A program made the translations under genes and the position numbers. Shown in pieces: positions 18,619 through 26,599 of a DNA stretch of 64,000 nucleotides. The stretch lies in NCBI GenBank assembly GCA_027943745.1, contig AP025763.1:1674001-1738000 (forward strand), read 5' to 3'. The notes under the pieces were generated by a model. It was not told the origin of the DNA. It did not search any database and saw only the letters and a program-made list of their open reading frames with translations. Positions within the stretch are counted from its first letter, which is position 1; the number at the start of each line of letters is the position of its first letter. Origin of the DNA: Neptuniibacter victor (GTDB lineage Bacteria; Pseudomonadota; Gammaproteobacteria; Pseudomonadales; Balneatricaceae).

Positions 18619-19827
18619 GTGGAAAACGTCAATAGCGCAGTAGAGACGCTTGTCCAGAGTTCGAATACTCTATTTATTTTGATGGGTGCGATCATGGTAT
18701 TTGCCATGCACGCAGGTTTTGCTTTTCTAGAAGTGGGTACGGTTCGGCATAAAAACCAGGTGAATGCCCTGGTTAAAATTCTGACAGATTTTGGTTTCTC
18801 AGCCATGGCTTACTTCTTTGTAGGTTACTGGGTTGCATACGGGGTAACCTTCTTTTCTCCTGCGGCTGAGTTAGCAAGCAATAATGGTTATGAGCTTGTT
18901 AAATTCTTCTTTTTGATGACTTTTGCGGCGGCCATTCCGGCGATTGTTTCGGGTGGTATTGCTGAACGTGCTAAATTTTGGCCTTTCTTGATCGCATCTT
19001 CTTTGATTGTAGCTTTGGTTTATCCGTTTTTTGAAGGGATTATCTGGAATGGGAATTTTGGCTTCCAGGCGTGGTTAGAAGAAAGTTTTGGTGCGCCTTT
19101 TCATGATTTTGCAGGTTCAGTCGTTGTGCATGGTGTTGGTGGTTGGCTAGCGCTTGTGGCTGTGCTTATGCTGGGCATTCGAAATGGTCGCTATAAAGGC
19201 GGTCGTTTAGTTGCGTTTCCGCCTTCAAATATCCCGTTCCTAGCTTTAGGTTCTTGGATTTTATGTATTGGTTGGTTCGGTTTTAATGTTATGTCGGCTC
19301 AAACGATGGATGGTATCTCTGGTTTGGTTGCTGTTAATACTTTAATGGCGATGGTTGGCGGTATCATTACTGCTTTGATCTTTGGTAAGAATGACCCTGG
19401 TTTTATTCATAACGGTCCTTTAGCTGGTTTGGTTGCTGTTTGTGCGGGTTCTGATGTTATGCATCCTATGGGCTCTTTGGTTGTTGGTGCGGTCGCGGGT
19501 GCGATTTTCGTAGTTTTGTTCACTGTGCAGCAAAACAAATGGAAAATTGATGATGTATTGGGTGTATGGCCTCTTCATGGTGTTTGTGGTGCTTGGGGGG
19601 CGATCGCTTGTGGTATCTTCGGATCTGAAATGTTCGGTGGTCTAGGAGGTGTAAGCCTTGTGTCTCAGCTGATAGGCACTGTAGCAGGTATTGCTGTGGC
19701 TTTGATTGGTGGGGCAATTGTTTACGGCGGGGTTAAGGTTGTTTGGGGGCTGCGTCTGTCCCAAGAGGAAGAATATAATGGTGCTGATTTAAGTATCCAT
19801 AAAATCGAGTCAACTTGTGATAGTTAA
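18619..19827 (+). CDS. amt: Ammonium transporter (Amt family)
   Basis: This 402-residue inner-membrane channel carries ammonium. About eleven hydrophobic helices run through it. Family marks include FAFLEVGTVRHKN near residues 35-47, FAGSVVVHGVGG near 165-176 (first pore histidine) and DVLGVWPLHGVCGAWGAIACG (second histidine near 318). A short polar C-terminal tail ends it. The start is GTG at 18619 with AGGAG at 18607-18611. No glnK gene lies next to it, unlike the usual glnK-amtB pair. A terminator follows immediately. Confidence 0.92.
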   Translation: MENVNSAVETLVQSSNTLFILMGAIMVFAMHAGFAFLEVGTVRHKNQVNALVKILTDFGFSAMAYFFVGYWVAYGVTFFSPAAELASNNGYELVKFFFLMTFAAAIPAIVSGGIAERAKFWPFLIASSLIVALVYPFFEGIIWNGNFGFQAWLEESFGAPFHDFAGSVVVHGVGGWLALVAVLMLGIRNGRYKGGRLVAFPPSNIPFLALGSWILCIGWFGFNVMSAQTMDGISGLVAVNTLMAMVGGIITALIFGKNDPGFIHNGPLAGLVAVCAGSDVMHPMGSLVVGAVAGAIFVVLFTVQQNKWKIDDVLGVWPLHGVCGAWGAIACGIFGSEMFGGLGGVSLVSQLIGTVAGIAVALIGGAIVYGGVKVVWGLRLSQEEEYNGADLSIHKIESTCDS

Positions 19828-19849
19828 GTTGATTGTTTGAATCTAGTTG

Positions 19850-19874
19850 AAGCCGGGTTTATCCCGGCTTTTTT
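19850..19874 (+). terminator. Intrinsic terminator of amt
   Basis: AAGCCGGG (19850-19857) pairs with CCCGGCTT (19863-19870) around a 5-base loop, followed by TTTT. Confidence 0.9.
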
Positions 19875-19887
19875 GTGTCAGTTTGGC

Positions 19888-20397
19888 TTAGTTAATTGCT
19901 TTTTTGATGTTGTCTAGCTGTCTTGTTAGCGCATCAGTGAGGCGTTGTGATCGTTCCTTCTTTCCTTTATCGAGATAAAATGCCGTATCTATACTTCCGG
20001 TGTTGGTTCTTTTTATTCGCCTAGCTTCTTGTGTTTTTCCTCCATAACCCCAATCGGTTTTGGGGATTTCGTGAAGGCAAACGTAGCTGGTGTTATCTAT
20101 AGGTCCAATAATGTATTCCAGCAATGTGTAGAAAGCTTTTATCGCAGATGACTTTTCATCAGATGTGTTACTGTTTTCGCTGATTTTAATATCAATGAAT
20201 GCGCTATCTATTTGTTTTTCTTCTAAATTTATAGCGCCAATGTACCAATTGCTTTTGCAGAGAGAGTGGATTGTGACTGCGGTTAATTGCATATCCTTAT
20301 TGAGAATGTCGGTCATTATGCGGGTGCTTTCCTTTGCGATTTTATCGGCTTGTTTGGGGGTTATATCTGTGCTGATTTGAATGTTGATGATTGGCAT
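19888..20397 (-). CDS. Tautomerase superfamily protein
   Basis: This 169-residue cytoplasmic protein starts MPIINIQIS, placing a proline directly after the removable methionine, the catalytic base of the 4-oxalocrotonate tautomerase superfamily. A first beta-alpha-beta unit covers about residues 2-60. A second (IDSAFIDIKISE to SYVCLHEIPKTDWGYGGKT, about 64-122) looks like the repeat unit of the longer fused members. A charged tail of about 45 residues follows. GGGAGAG precedes the ATG. It is divergently paired with a LysR regulator across a palindrome, suggesting control by that regulator. The substrate is unknown. Confidence 0.7.
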   Translation of the reverse strand: MPIINIQISTDITPKQADKIAKESTRIMTDILNKDMQLTAVTIHSLCKSNWYIGAINLEEKQIDSAFIDIKISENSNTSDEKSSAIKAFYTLLEYIIGPIDNTSYVCLHEIPKTDWGYGGKTQEARRIKRTNTGSIDTAFYLDKGKKERSQRLTDALTRQLDNIKKAIN

Positions 20398-20454
20398 TTT
20401 TCTCTCCCGCTGGTGATGTGACTAGAAGAGTAGTACTGTTATTTGTTTAAATAT

Positions 20455-20483
20455 AACGATTATAATTAATTAAAATGATCGTT
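20455..20483. promoter_or_regulatory. Palindrome between tautomerase and lysR genes
   Basis: AACGAT (20455-20460) and ATCGTT (20478-20483) are the ends of an AT-rich imperfect palindrome in the 125-bp divergent region. Its position and dyad form suit a LysR-type operator, probably for the LysR gene encoded alongside. Confidence 0.5.
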
Positions 20484-20522
20484 TTTGATGATTGATTGAT
20501 TGGCTGGTGTGGAGGAAAGGTT

Positions 20523-21383
20523 TTGGCGCAGCCTAATTTGAGTAGTGAGCTATTAAGGACATTGATTGCCGTTGTTGAGCAAGGGGGGTTTATTAAGGCC
20601 TCTGAATATCTGCATAAAACGCAATCGACTATTAGTCAGCAGATGAAGAAGTTGGAACAAGAGGTGGGGGTTGATGTTTTTAAGACCGTGGGGCGTAAGC
20701 GTCATTTGACCAATGAAGGTGAGATGTTGATCGGTTATGCGCGAAGAATGTTAGCGCTGCAGGATGATGCGATTGCCTCTCTGCAGGAAAGTGGTGTTAG
20801 TGGTGAGGTAAGAATCGGGGTGTCTCAGGGGGTTGCGGAAACAATGTTACCTGACTTGCTTGCGGGGTTTGCTCGTGAAAACCCTTCTGTGAGGTTGTTT
20901 GTAGAAACGGGCTTTAGTCCGGATTTGAATGCGGCCTATGAGAGAGGTGAGTATGATCTTGTTGTTACTTTGTCTTTGGATGAATCTGCGGGTAGAGGAG
21001 AGCTGTTAGGGGTTGAGCCGCTTGCCTGGATTGGTGCGGATGGATGGGAATGGTGCGGGAACCGAAAGCTTCCTTTGGCCACGTATACAGAGTTTTGTCA
21101 GTTTCGTCGGGCAAGTATTATTGCCCTAGAGCGCGCTAAAATCTCTTGGCGGGTGGTCTATACGACGTCGAGCTATCAAGGATTAATGGCGGCGGTTAAA
21201 AGTGGGCTTGCGATTACGGTAAGGCCGCAAAGTGCGGTCTCGAGTGGTACAGAGTTGGTGGGGGATAGGTTGGGATTGCCCAAGTTGCCAAGGGTCTACG
21301 CATGGTTGCGTTATAGGCCGACATTGGAGGCGGGCTGTTCATTGGCTGCAGCATTTAAATCGGTGGCGATTGTCGTAAATTAA
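20523..21383 (+). CDS. LysR-family transcriptional regulator
   Basis: This 286-residue DNA-binding regulator has an N-terminal winged helix-turn-helix (SSELLRTLIAVVEQGGFIKASEYLHKT to STISQQMKKLEQEVG, about 5-50) and an effector-binding domain from about residue 90. The start is the TTG at 20523, seven bases after GGAGG (20511-20515); an earlier in-frame TTG at 20496 lacks a ribosome-binding site. It is divergent from the tautomerase gene, its most likely target, and ends at a terminator shared with gltA. The effector is unknown. Confidence 0.88.
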   Translation: MAQPNLSSELLRTLIAVVEQGGFIKASEYLHKTQSTISQQMKKLEQEVGVDVFKTVGRKRHLTNEGEMLIGYARRMLALQDDAIASLQESGVSGEVRIGVSQGVAETMLPDLLAGFARENPSVRLFVETGFSPDLNAAYERGEYDLVVTLSLDESAGRGELLGVEPLAWIGADGWEWCGNRKLPLATYTEFCQFRRASIIALERAKISWRVVYTTSSYQGLMAAVKSGLAITVRPQSAVSSGTELVGDRLGLPKLPRVYAWLRYRPTLEAGCSLAAAFKSVAIVVN

Positions 21384-21409
21384 AAAAAGCCGCATAAAGC
21401 GGCTTTTTT
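21383..21409. terminator. Bidirectional terminator between lysR and gltA
   Basis: GCCGC and GCGGC pair around ATAAA, flanked by an A-run on the left and a T-run on the right, so the hairpin can end transcription from both convergent genes. Confidence 0.88.
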
Positions 21410-21424
21410 GGGTTTGGCCAGTAA

Positions 21425-22702
21425 TTAGCTAGGGTATTTACGCTGTACCGGGCCTGTATATAGCTGACGAGGACGTCCAATTTTGTTCGGGCTGCTGTGG
21501 AATTCGCTCCAGTGAGAGATCCATCCGATTGTGCGGGACAATGCGAAGATAACAGTGAACATATTTGTTGGAATGCCGATCGCTTTTAGAATGATACCTG
21601 AGTAGAAGTCTACATTCGGGTATAGTTTGCGCTCTGCAAAGTACTCATCTTCAATTGCAATTTGCTCAAGGCGTTTAGCGATTTTAAGAAGAGGGTCGTT
21701 CTCTAATCCAAGCTCGGCAAGCACTTCATCACAAGACTTCTTCATCACTTTAGCGCGAGGATCGAAGTTGCGGTAAACGCGATGACCGAAGCCCATTAGG
21801 CGGAATGGGTCGTTTGGATCTTTTGCTTTAGAGACGAACTCGTCAATGTTTGACTCGTCGCCGATCTCTTCAAGCATTGTAAGTACTGCTTCGTTAGCAC
21901 CGCCGTGTGCAGGTCCCCAAAGTGCAGCAATGCCGGAAGCAATACATGCAAATGGGTTAGCGCCTGAAGAACCGGCTAGGCGTACAGTAGACGTTGATGC
22001 GTTTTGCTCGTGATCAGCATGCAATACAAAGATGCGATCCATTGCTTTTTCTAGCACTGGGTTAACTTTGTACTCTTCGCAAGGCGTGCCAAACATCATC
22101 TGTAGGAAGTTGCCTGCATAGCTTAAGTCATTGCGCGGATACATAAACGGTTGACCGTTTGAGTATTTGAAGCACATTGCTGCAATAGTAGGCATTTTCG
22201 CGATAAGGCGGTATGCACATACTTCGCGGTGATGCTCGTTGTCGATATCTAATGAATCATGGTAGAAAGATGATAGAGCACCTACTACACCACACATGAT
22301 GGCCATAGGGTGGGCATCACGACGGAAGCCGTTGTAGAAGTGGTTTAGCTGTTCGTGAACCATTGTGTGGTTCTTAACAGTGTTAACAAACTTATCTTTC
22401 TGCTCTGCTGTTGGTAGTTCACCGTTTAGAAGCAGGTAACAGACTTCCATGTAGTCAGATTTTTCTGCTAATTCGTCGATTGGGTAGCCGCCGTGCAGTA
22501 GCACGCCTTTGCCGCCATCGATGAATGTGATGCTGGAGTCGCAAGCTGCGGTAGATACAAAACCAGGATCGTAGGTAAACAGGCCTTTGCCGGTCAGTGG
22601 GCGCACATCAATAACGTCTGGACCTAAAGTGCCGGAGTAAACAGGCAGTTCAATAGATTCTTCCAGACCGTCGACCGTCAAACGTGCTTTCTTATCAGCC
22701 AT
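21425..22702 (-). CDS. gltA: Citrate synthase
   Basis: This enzyme condenses acetyl-CoA and oxaloacetate into citrate, entry to the citric acid cycle. The 425-residue length and the N-terminal beta domain fit the hexameric, NADH-sensitive type of Gram-negative bacteria. Catalytic histidines lie in [10 protein letters not shown] and [11 protein letters not shown], and the third active-site region is [15 protein letters not shown]. The ATG at 22702 has AGGAG upstream; the frame runs on upstream, but homology begins at [13 protein letters not shown] good sigma-70 promoter lies 84 bases upstream. It faces away from the sdh operon across a shared 437-bp control region. Confidence 0.97.
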   Translation of the reverse strand: MADKKARLTVDGLEESIELPVYSGTLGPDVIDVRPLTGKGLFTYDPGFVSTAACDSSITFIDGGKGVLLHGGYPIDELAEKSDYMEVCYLLLNGELPTAEQKDKFVNTVKNHTMVHEQLNHFYNGFRRDAHPMAIMCGVVGALSSFYHDSLDIDNEHHREVCAYRLIAKMPTIAAMCFKYSNGQPFMYPRNDLSYAGNFLQMMFGTPCEEYKVNPVLEKAMDRIFVLHADHEQNASTSTVRLAGSSGANPFACIASGIAALWGPAHGGANEAVLTMLEEIGDESNIDEFVSKAKDPNDPFRLMGFGHRVYRNFDPRAKVMKKSCDEVLAELGLENDPLLKIAKRLEQIAIEDEYFAERKLYPNVDFYSGIILKAIGIPTNMFTVIFALSRTIGWISHWSEFHSSPNKIGRPRQLYTGPVQRKYPS

Positions 22703-22792
22703 TAAAAGGCTCCTATCATTATGTTTTAGTTCTATTCTGACTTTATTACTAGCCAGATCTAAGAGTCTTGGCCCGATAGATTGGACCCACAC

Positions 22793-22820
22793 AATATAGA
22801 GTGTGAAAAAAGTTTGTCAA
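22793..22820 (-). promoter_or_regulatory. Sigma-70 promoter of gltA
   Basis: Read on the minus strand, TTGACA (complement of 22815-22820) and TATATT (complement of 22793-22798) are separated by 16 bp. The match to consensus is 11 of 12. The start of transcription would be near 22786. Confidence 0.7.
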
Positions 22821-22967
22821 TCCGACAAAGCGGGTTAATTATCGCATTGCAACAAAAACGCGGATTTTTTAACAGGAAATGATGAATCTCTGAATTATCA
22901 TTTGGTTGTACGACTTTTTATATCCGCTATTAGTGCTAGACAAAAGGCGAACACGGCTGTGTTTGCG

Positions 22968-22996
22968 TTGTAATATCAAGGTGAAATGCTTATACT
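22968..22996 (+). promoter_or_regulatory. Probable sigma-70 promoter of the sdh operon
   Basis: TTGTAA (22968-22973) and TATACT (22991-22996) are separated by 17 bp. The leader to sdhC would be about 135 bases. It includes a hairpin, ACACTT (23086-23091) with AAGTGT (23123-23128) and an inner GCCC/GGGC pair, that ends 11 bases before the sdhC start codon. Confidence 0.6.
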
Positions 22997-23139
22997 CTCG
23001 CCCCGAAGTTTGTCTCTACATTGTACTTCATGTTGGTGGAGTTGATATGTAGGTTTAAGCTTGAGGAGCGAGGTACTTATCTTCAACACTTCCGAGCAAC
23101 CGAGCCCTGCAAAGGGGCCGCAAAGTGTGAACAAGAGCC

Positions 23140-23517
23140 GTGAATAAGAAAAGACCTGTAAACTTAGATCTTCGAACAATCAAACAGCCGCTTCCGGCGA
23201 TTACTTCCATCGTGCATCGTGCAACAGGTGTGGCGCTATTTTTTGGTGCTGTATTTGCTCTCTATGCCTTGGGTTTGTCCCTGGAATCAGAAGCTGGCTT
23301 CAACGAAGCAGTTGATATGTTTGAAAATGGCTTCATTGCGAAGCTTATTGCGTGGGGAAGTGTATCAGCATTGCTATACCACTTCTTCGCGGGCATTAAA
23401 CACCTGGTAATGGACTTTGGTCACTGTGAAGAATTAGAAAGTGGCCTACTTGCAGCGAAAGTGACCTTAGGTCTGGCTGCAGCATCAGTTCTTCTTTCGG
23501 GAGTATGGATATGGTAA
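23140..23517 (+). CDS. sdhC: Succinate dehydrogenase cytochrome b556 subunit
   Basis: This 125-residue membrane anchor of complex II binds heme b and ubiquinone together with SdhD. The opening KKRPVNLDLRTIKQPLPAITSIVHRATGV matches SdhC proteins, with the quinone-site Ser/Arg region in SIVHRATG. Three hydrophobic helices follow. The heme histidine lies in LLYHFFAGIKHLVMDFGH near residue 84. The start is GTG at 23140 with a weak, close AAGAG. It is the first gene of sdhCDAB and overlaps sdhD by 7 bp. Confidence 0.93.
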   Translation: MNKKRPVNLDLRTIKQPLPAITSIVHRATGVALFFGAVFALYALGLSLESEAGFNEAVDMFENGFIAKLIAWGSVSALLYHFFAGIKHLVMDFGHCEELESGLLAAKVTLGLAAASVLLSGVWIW

Positions 23518-23858
23518 CTAGTATTACTAGCTTTGGTCGTAGTGGACTATATGACTGGATGATACAGCGTGTAACCGCTGTCGTCTTAGCCGCTTATACC
23601 GTGTTTATGATTGGTTATCTAGCGTTTGGCGCTGAATTGACTTACGACATGTGGTCGAGTCTTTTTCAGGGAATTGCTATGCGTACCTTTACCCTTCTAG
23701 CACTGTTGTCCTTTGCTGCACATGTATGGATTGGTATGTGGTCAGTTTCTACTGACTATATTAAGCCAACAGGCATGCGTTTAGTGTTTCAGTCTGCTAC
23801 CGGCCTGCTGACGTTTGTATACGTCATTTGGGGCGTTCAGATTTTGTGGGGTATTTAA
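23511..23858 (+). CDS. sdhD: Succinate dehydrogenase membrane anchor subunit
   Basis: This second membrane anchor of complex II is 115 residues, the same as in E. coli. It has three membrane helices, the heme-ligand/quinone region LSFAAHVWIGMWSVSTDYIKP (around residues 65-85) and the conserved start VTSITSFGRSGLYDW. I use the ATG at 23511, seven bases after GGGAG; another ATG at 23505 is too close to that site. The gene overlaps the sdhC stop and is followed after 3 bp by sdhA, indicating translational coupling. Confidence 0.93.
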   Translation: MVTSITSFGRSGLYDWMIQRVTAVVLAAYTVFMIGYLAFGAELTYDMWSSLFQGIAMRTFTLLALLSFAAHVWIGMWSVSTDYIKPTGMRLVFQSATGLLTFVYVIWGVQILWGI

Positions 23859-23861
23859 ATA

Positions 23862-25634
23862 ATGTCTAAACTACGTACGCTTACTTTCGACGCAATTGTT
23901 GTCGGTGGCGGTGGTGCAGGCATGCGTGCTGCACTTCAGCTTGCACAAAGTGGTTTGAATACTGCTTGTGTAACAAAAGTATTCCCAACTCGTTCTCACA
24001 CTGTATCTGCTCAGGGTGGTATTACCTGTGCGATTGCTAGTGCGGATCCGAACGATGATTGGCGTTGGCACATGTATGATACCGTCAAGGGTTCCGATTA
24101 TATCGGTGACCAAGATGCTATCGAATATATGTGTTCTGTTGGTCCACAGGCGGTGTTTGAGTTAGACCATATGGGTCTACCATTCTCTCGTACTGAGACA
24201 GGTCGTATCTATCAGCGTCCTTTCGGTGGTCAATCTAAGAATTTTGGTGAAGGTGGTCAGGCTGCGCGTACTTGTGCTGCGGCAGATCGTACCGGTCATG
24301 CACTGCTTCATGCTCTTTATCAGGGCAATATGAAAGCAGGTACTACCTTCTTGAACGAATGGTATGCGGTTGATCTTGTTAAGAATGACGATGGCGCAGT
24401 TGTTGGCTGTATCGCTATCTGCATCGAAACAGGTGAAACGGTATACATTAAGGCTAAAGCGACTGTTCTTGCGACAGGTGGTGCTGGCCGTATCTACTCT
24501 TCTACGACTAACGCTCTTATCAATACCGGTGACGGTATGGGTATGTCTCTGCGTGCAGGTGTTCCAGCGCAGGATATGGAGATGTGGCAGTTCCACCCAA
24601 CCGGTATTGCTGGTGCTGGTGTGCTTGTTACAGAAGGTTGTCGTGGTGAAGGTGGCTATCTGATAAACAAAGATGGCGAGCGCTTTATGGAGCGTTATGC
24701 TCCTAATGCTAAAGATCTTGCCGGTCGTGATGTTGTTGCACGCTCGATGATTCTAGAAATTCTAGAGGGTCGTGGCTGTGGTGAAGATGGCGATCATGTA
24801 TACCTTAAAATGGATCATCTGGGTGAAGAGGTTCTTCAGTCGCGTCTTCCTGGTATTTGTGAGCTTTCTAAGACATTTGCGGCAACTGATCCAGTTTATA
24901 AGCCAATCCCAGTTGTACCAACCTGTCATTATCAGATGGGTGGTGTAGCAACCAATATCGGTGGTCAGGCAATTGCTCCTGATGCTGATGGTAATGATCA
25001 TATTGTTGATGGTCTTTATGCTTGTGGTGAAGTGGCTTGTGTATCTGTTCATGGTGCAAACCGCTTGGGTGGTAACTCTCTTCTTGATTTGGTTGTATTT
25101 GGTCGTGCTGCAGGTATGCAGATCGAACAGCAAATGCGCGATGGTTATGAAGTGAAGGATGCGACTGAAGCAAATATTGATGCAGCTATGTCTCGCTTAG
25201 ATCGTCTAAATAATTCAACGGGCGGTGAAAGTGTTGCTGAAGTTCGTAAGGAACTGCAGAGCACAATGCAGCTTTACTTCGGTGTATTCCGAGACGGTGA
25301 AAGCATGCAGACTGGTCTTGAATTGCTTAAAGGCATTCGTGAGAAGATCAATAACCTTCATCTGGAAGATAAGAGCCAGGCGTTCAATACAGCGCGTATT
25401 GAAGCTTTGGAACTTGAAAACCTGTTTGAAGTTGCTGAAGCGACAGCTATTGCTGCGGAAGTACGTAAAGAGTCTCGTGGCGCACATGCGCGTAACGATT
25501 TCACTGATCGTGATGATGAGAACTGGCTTTGCCATTCTGTCTACTTCCCAGGTGATAAAACCATTGGTAAGCGTGCAGTGAACTTTGCACCTAAAACAAT
25601 GGATGCTTTCCCACCTAAAACGCGTACTTACTAA
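23862..25634 (+). CDS. sdhA: Succinate dehydrogenase flavoprotein subunit
   Basis: This 590-residue catalytic subunit oxidises succinate to fumarate on covalently bound FAD. The N-terminal dinucleotide fold [14 protein letters not shown] (about 14-27) is followed by [10 protein letters not shown], in which the histidine (near residue 46) carries the FAD. The active-site arginine region [21 protein letters not shown] is near 391-411. The C-terminal capping region ends with the usual TRTY. Length is normal for the family. Confidence 0.98.
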   Translation: MSKLRTLTFDAIVVGGGGAGMRAALQLAQSGLNTACVTKVFPTRSHTVSAQGGITCAIASADPNDDWRWHMYDTVKGSDYIGDQDAIEYMCSVGPQAVFELDHMGLPFSRTETGRIYQRPFGGQSKNFGEGGQAARTCAAADRTGHALLHALYQGNMKAGTTFLNEWYAVDLVKNDDGAVVGCIAICIETGETVYIKAKATVLATGGAGRIYSSTTNALINTGDGMGMSLRAGVPAQDMEMWQFHPTGIAGAGVLVTEGCRGEGGYLINKDGERFMERYAPNAKDLAGRDVVARSMILEILEGRGCGEDGDHVYLKMDHLGEEVLQSRLPGICELSKTFAATDPVYKPIPVVPTCHYQMGGVATNIGGQAIAPDADGNDHIVDGLYACGEVACVSVHGANRLGGNSLLDLVVFGRAAGMQIEQQMRDGYEVKDATEANIDAAMSRLDRLNNSTGGESVAEVRKELQSTMQLYFGVFRDGESMQTGLELLKGIREKINNLHLEDKSQAFNTARIEALELENLFEVAEATAIAAEVRKESRGAHARNDFTDRDDENWLCHSVYFPGDKTIGKRAVNFAPKTMDAFPPKTRTY

Positions 25635-25646
25635 GGAGCTTCTATC

Positions 25647-26351
25647 ATGTTGGTTAGTGTATATCGCTACAACCCTGAGACTGACGATGCTCCTTACATG
25701 CAGGATATCCATATCGATATTCCTGGTGGTAAGGACATCATGGTGCTGGATCTTTTGCAGTTGTTAAAGGATAAAGACCCATCATTAGGTTATCGCCGCT
25801 CATGCCGTGAAGGTGTTTGTGGTTCAGACGGTCTTAACATGAATGGCGTTAATGGCTTGGCTTGTATCACGCCGCTATCTGCCGTTGTTAAAGATGATAA
25901 GTTGGTTCTGCGTCCTCTACCTGGTCTTCCGGTTATCCGTGACTTAGTAGTAGATATGACTCAGTTCTACAAAGCGTATGAGAAGATCAAGCCTTTCTTG
26001 ATTAATGATACGCCACCGCCAGCTATTGAGCGTCTGCAGACACCTGAAGATCGTGCGGAACTAGACGGTTTGTATGAGTGTATTCTTTGTGCATGCTGTT
26101 CTACGTCTTGTCCGTCTTTCTGGTGGAACCCAGATAAGTTTATTGGTCCTTCTGGTTTGCTACAGGCATACCGTTTCTTGGCAGATAGCCGAGACACAGC
26201 GACTAATGAGCGTTTAGCTGATTTGGATGACCCGTTTAGCGTTTTCCGCTGTCACGGTATCATGAACTGCGTGAATGTCTGTCCTAAAGGATTAAATCCT
26301 ACTAAGGCAATAGGCAAAATTCGCAACATGCTACTGTCCCAAGCGACCTAA
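25647..26351 (+). CDS. sdhB: Succinate dehydrogenase iron-sulfur subunit
   Basis: This 234-residue subunit passes electrons from FAD to quinone. The [2Fe-2S] cysteines are in SCREGVCGSDGLNMNG (about 53-68), the [4Fe-4S] set is in CILCACCSTSCP (about 147-158), and the [3Fe-4S] set is in CHGIMNCVNVCPKG (about 204-217). AAGGAG precedes the ATG. It closes sdhCDAB, and an intrinsic terminator follows within 10 bp. Confidence 0.98.
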   Translation: MLVSVYRYNPETDDAPYMQDIHIDIPGGKDIMVLDLLQLLKDKDPSLGYRRSCREGVCGSDGLNMNGVNGLACITPLSAVVKDDKLVLRPLPGLPVIRDLVVDMTQFYKAYEKIKPFLINDTPPPAIERLQTPEDRAELDGLYECILCACCSTSCPSFWWNPDKFIGPSGLLQAYRFLADSRDTATNERLADLDDPFSVFRCHGIMNCVNVCPKGLNPTKAIGKIRNMLLSQAT

Positions 26352-26357
26352 ACTAAG

Positions 26358-26388
26358 AAAAGCGGTGCCAGTGGCGCCGCTTTTTTTT
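26358..26388 (+). terminator. Terminator after sdhB
   Basis: AAAGCGGTGCC pairs with GGCGCCGCTTT (one G-U) around AGT, followed by a long T-run. It separates sdhCDAB from the sucAB-lpd genes. Confidence 0.9.
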
Positions 26389-26447
26389 GCATAAAATAAA
26401 AAAAATAATAATTTTGTAAAAAAATTACGATATTCGCATAAAGAATT

Positions 26448-26475
26448 ATTAAAGCTTGGACATAAAAGCTTTAAT
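26448..26475. promoter_or_regulatory. Perfect 10-bp inverted repeat upstream of sucA
   Basis: ATTAAAGCTT (26448-26457) and AAGCTTTAAT (26466-26475) are exact complements around 8 bases. The site lies after the sdhB terminator and 125 bp before sucA, where a promoter is needed, so an operator or promoter-proximal hairpin is plausible. A second structure, GGGGC (26534-26538) with GCCCC (26575-26579), lies in the likely 5' leader just before the sucA start. Confidence 0.4.
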
Positions 26476-26599
26476 ATAGCACTCCCGAGACAGTGAATGC
26501 TGTTTGATCGGGTGAATGAAGGTAACTCAAAGAGGGGCGATCTCTCGTCGGATGATCCCGGCAGAATCGACAGAGCCCCCAGAGCCAGGGTGATCAAGA

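Noticed and set aside
24177-25712. Several minus-strand open frames opposite sdhA (for example 24177-24596 and 25215-25712)
   Set aside because: All are shadows of sdhA and sdhB, rich in Thr, Cys and Ile, without ribosome-binding sites or recognisable domains.
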